The notes below the pieces were generated by a model. The model ran no database searches. It was given only the letters and a program-made list of their open reading frames with translations, and had not been told where the DNA came from. A stretch of 14,644 nucleotides of DNA from JBHIET01 sp046760785 (GTDB lineage: Bacteria > Chloroflexota > Anaerolineae > B4-G1). Below, piece by piece: positions 14,511 through 14,644 of this stretch. The DNA lies in the NCBI GenBank assembly GCA_046760785.1, contig JBHIET010000082.1:1-14644 (forward strand). Direction: 5' to 3'. Made by a program: the position numbers and the translations under genes. The first letter of the stretch is position 1; each line of letters starts with the position of its first letter.

Positions 14511-14544
14511 AAAACAAAAGCGCGACGGAATGATACCATCGCGC
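14511..14544 (-). terminator. Intrinsic terminator / attenuator just upstream of argG
   Basis: In the transcript GCGCGATGG and CCGTCGCGC form a 9-bp stem with one G-U pair around a 7-nt loop (14544-14520). TTTTGTTTT (14519-14511) follows directly. This is a textbook Rho-independent terminator, yet it lies only 33 nt before the argG ATG and points into the gene, so attenuation is likely. Confidence 0.75.
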
Positions 14545-14582
14545 AAAAGAGAAGAGCCAGCTTCCGTCTGGAAGCTGGCTCT
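14544..14582 (-). terminator. Perfect 13-bp hairpin with T-rich tail, first of two in the argG leader
   Basis: AGAGCCAGCTTCC and GGAAGCTGGCTCT form a perfect 13-bp stem with an AGAC tetraloop (14582-14553). TTCTCTTTT follows in the transcript. It is terminator-like, and its strands can alternatively pair with upstream leader sequence. Confidence 0.65.
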
Positions 14583-14644
14583 GAACTAACCTGGGTCACA
14601 CAAGCAGCCCGAACAGGCCTACCCAGACGGGTGGTCCGGCTCTT
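14583..14644 (-). promoter_or_regulatory. Upstream part of argG leader with anti-terminator pairing potential
   Basis: There is no gene here. The strand contains CCGTCTGG (14630-14623), complementary to CCAGACGG (14571-14564) around the loop of the 13-bp hairpin. AAGAGCC at the window edge (14644-14638) is complementary to GGCTCTT (14558-14552). A local fold CTGGGT/ACCCAG (14626-14621 with 14596-14591) competes with the first of these. The promoter is presumably beyond the window. Confidence 0.5.

Noticed and set aside
14480..14599. Possible arginine-rich leader peptide (GTG at 14599, Arg-Arg pairs in both hairpins) controlling argG
   Set aside because: There is no ribosome binding site, and the frame has no stop before running out of frame deep into argG, so it lacks the form of an attenuation leader peptide.
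14511..14644. T-box riboswitch ahead of argG
   Set aside because: The conserved TGGNACC anti-terminator core is absent (the nearest string is TGGTATC), and the visible leader is too short to show Stem I.
1..14644. CRISPR arrays, tRNA or rRNA genes, complete insertion sequences
   Set aside because: I saw no regularly spaced long repeats, no tRNA-like T-loop or acceptor pattern in the gaps, and no transposase motifs.

Overview
The window is a single, densely packed biosynthetic operon read entirely on the minus strand, from about 14478 down to 441. It has 14 intact genes. Its core is the LysW amino-group-carrier-protein system. In this system lysine, and in some organisms also ornithine/arginine, is built while covalently attached to the C-terminal glutamate of the small acidic protein LysW. 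GC content is high, Shine-Dalgarno sequences are strong, and neighbouring genes often overlap by 4 nt (ATGA). This points to a bacterium using the Thermus/archaea-type alpha-aminoadipate route. Chloroflexota is my best guess, but that is an impression from gene style and not something I could test.

In transcription order: argG (argininosuccinate synthase) and argH (argininosuccinate lyase); lysW, a 54-residue carrier missed by simple length cut-offs; two LysX-family carrier ligases in tandem (one with LysX-like, one with ArgX-like specificity residues); lysY/argC (carrier acyl-phosphate reductase); lysZ/argB (carrier kinase); two homocitrate-synthase-family proteins in tandem, the first lacking the family's HESGIH motif; homoaconitase large and small subunits; an NAD-type homoisocitrate/isocitrate dehydrogenase; lysJ (class III aminotransferase); and lysK (M20 deacylase that releases the product from the carrier). 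The last 340 bases hold a broken PurS-like reading frame.

Together the genes cover 2-oxoglutarate to 2-oxoadipate (homocitrate synthase, homoaconitase, homoisocitrate dehydrogenase). They also cover LysW-gamma-aminoadipate to lysine (LysX, LysZ, LysY, LysJ, LysK). The same Z/Y/J/K enzymes plus the ArgX-like ligase would turn glutamate into ornithine, and ArgG/ArgH would finish arginine from citrulline. The 2-oxoadipate aminotransferase (LysN), ornithine carbamoyltransferase (ArgF) and carbamoyl-phosphate synthase are not in the window.

Non-coding signals lie in the few gaps. The argG leader has two terminator hairpins in a row, with a concentric long-range pairing that would break the first. 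A pseudoknot-shaped double inverted repeat abuts the lysZ ribosome binding site. Mutually exclusive hairpins precede the first homocitrate synthase. Short AYTCGCY-type octamers recur at three consecutive gene junctions.
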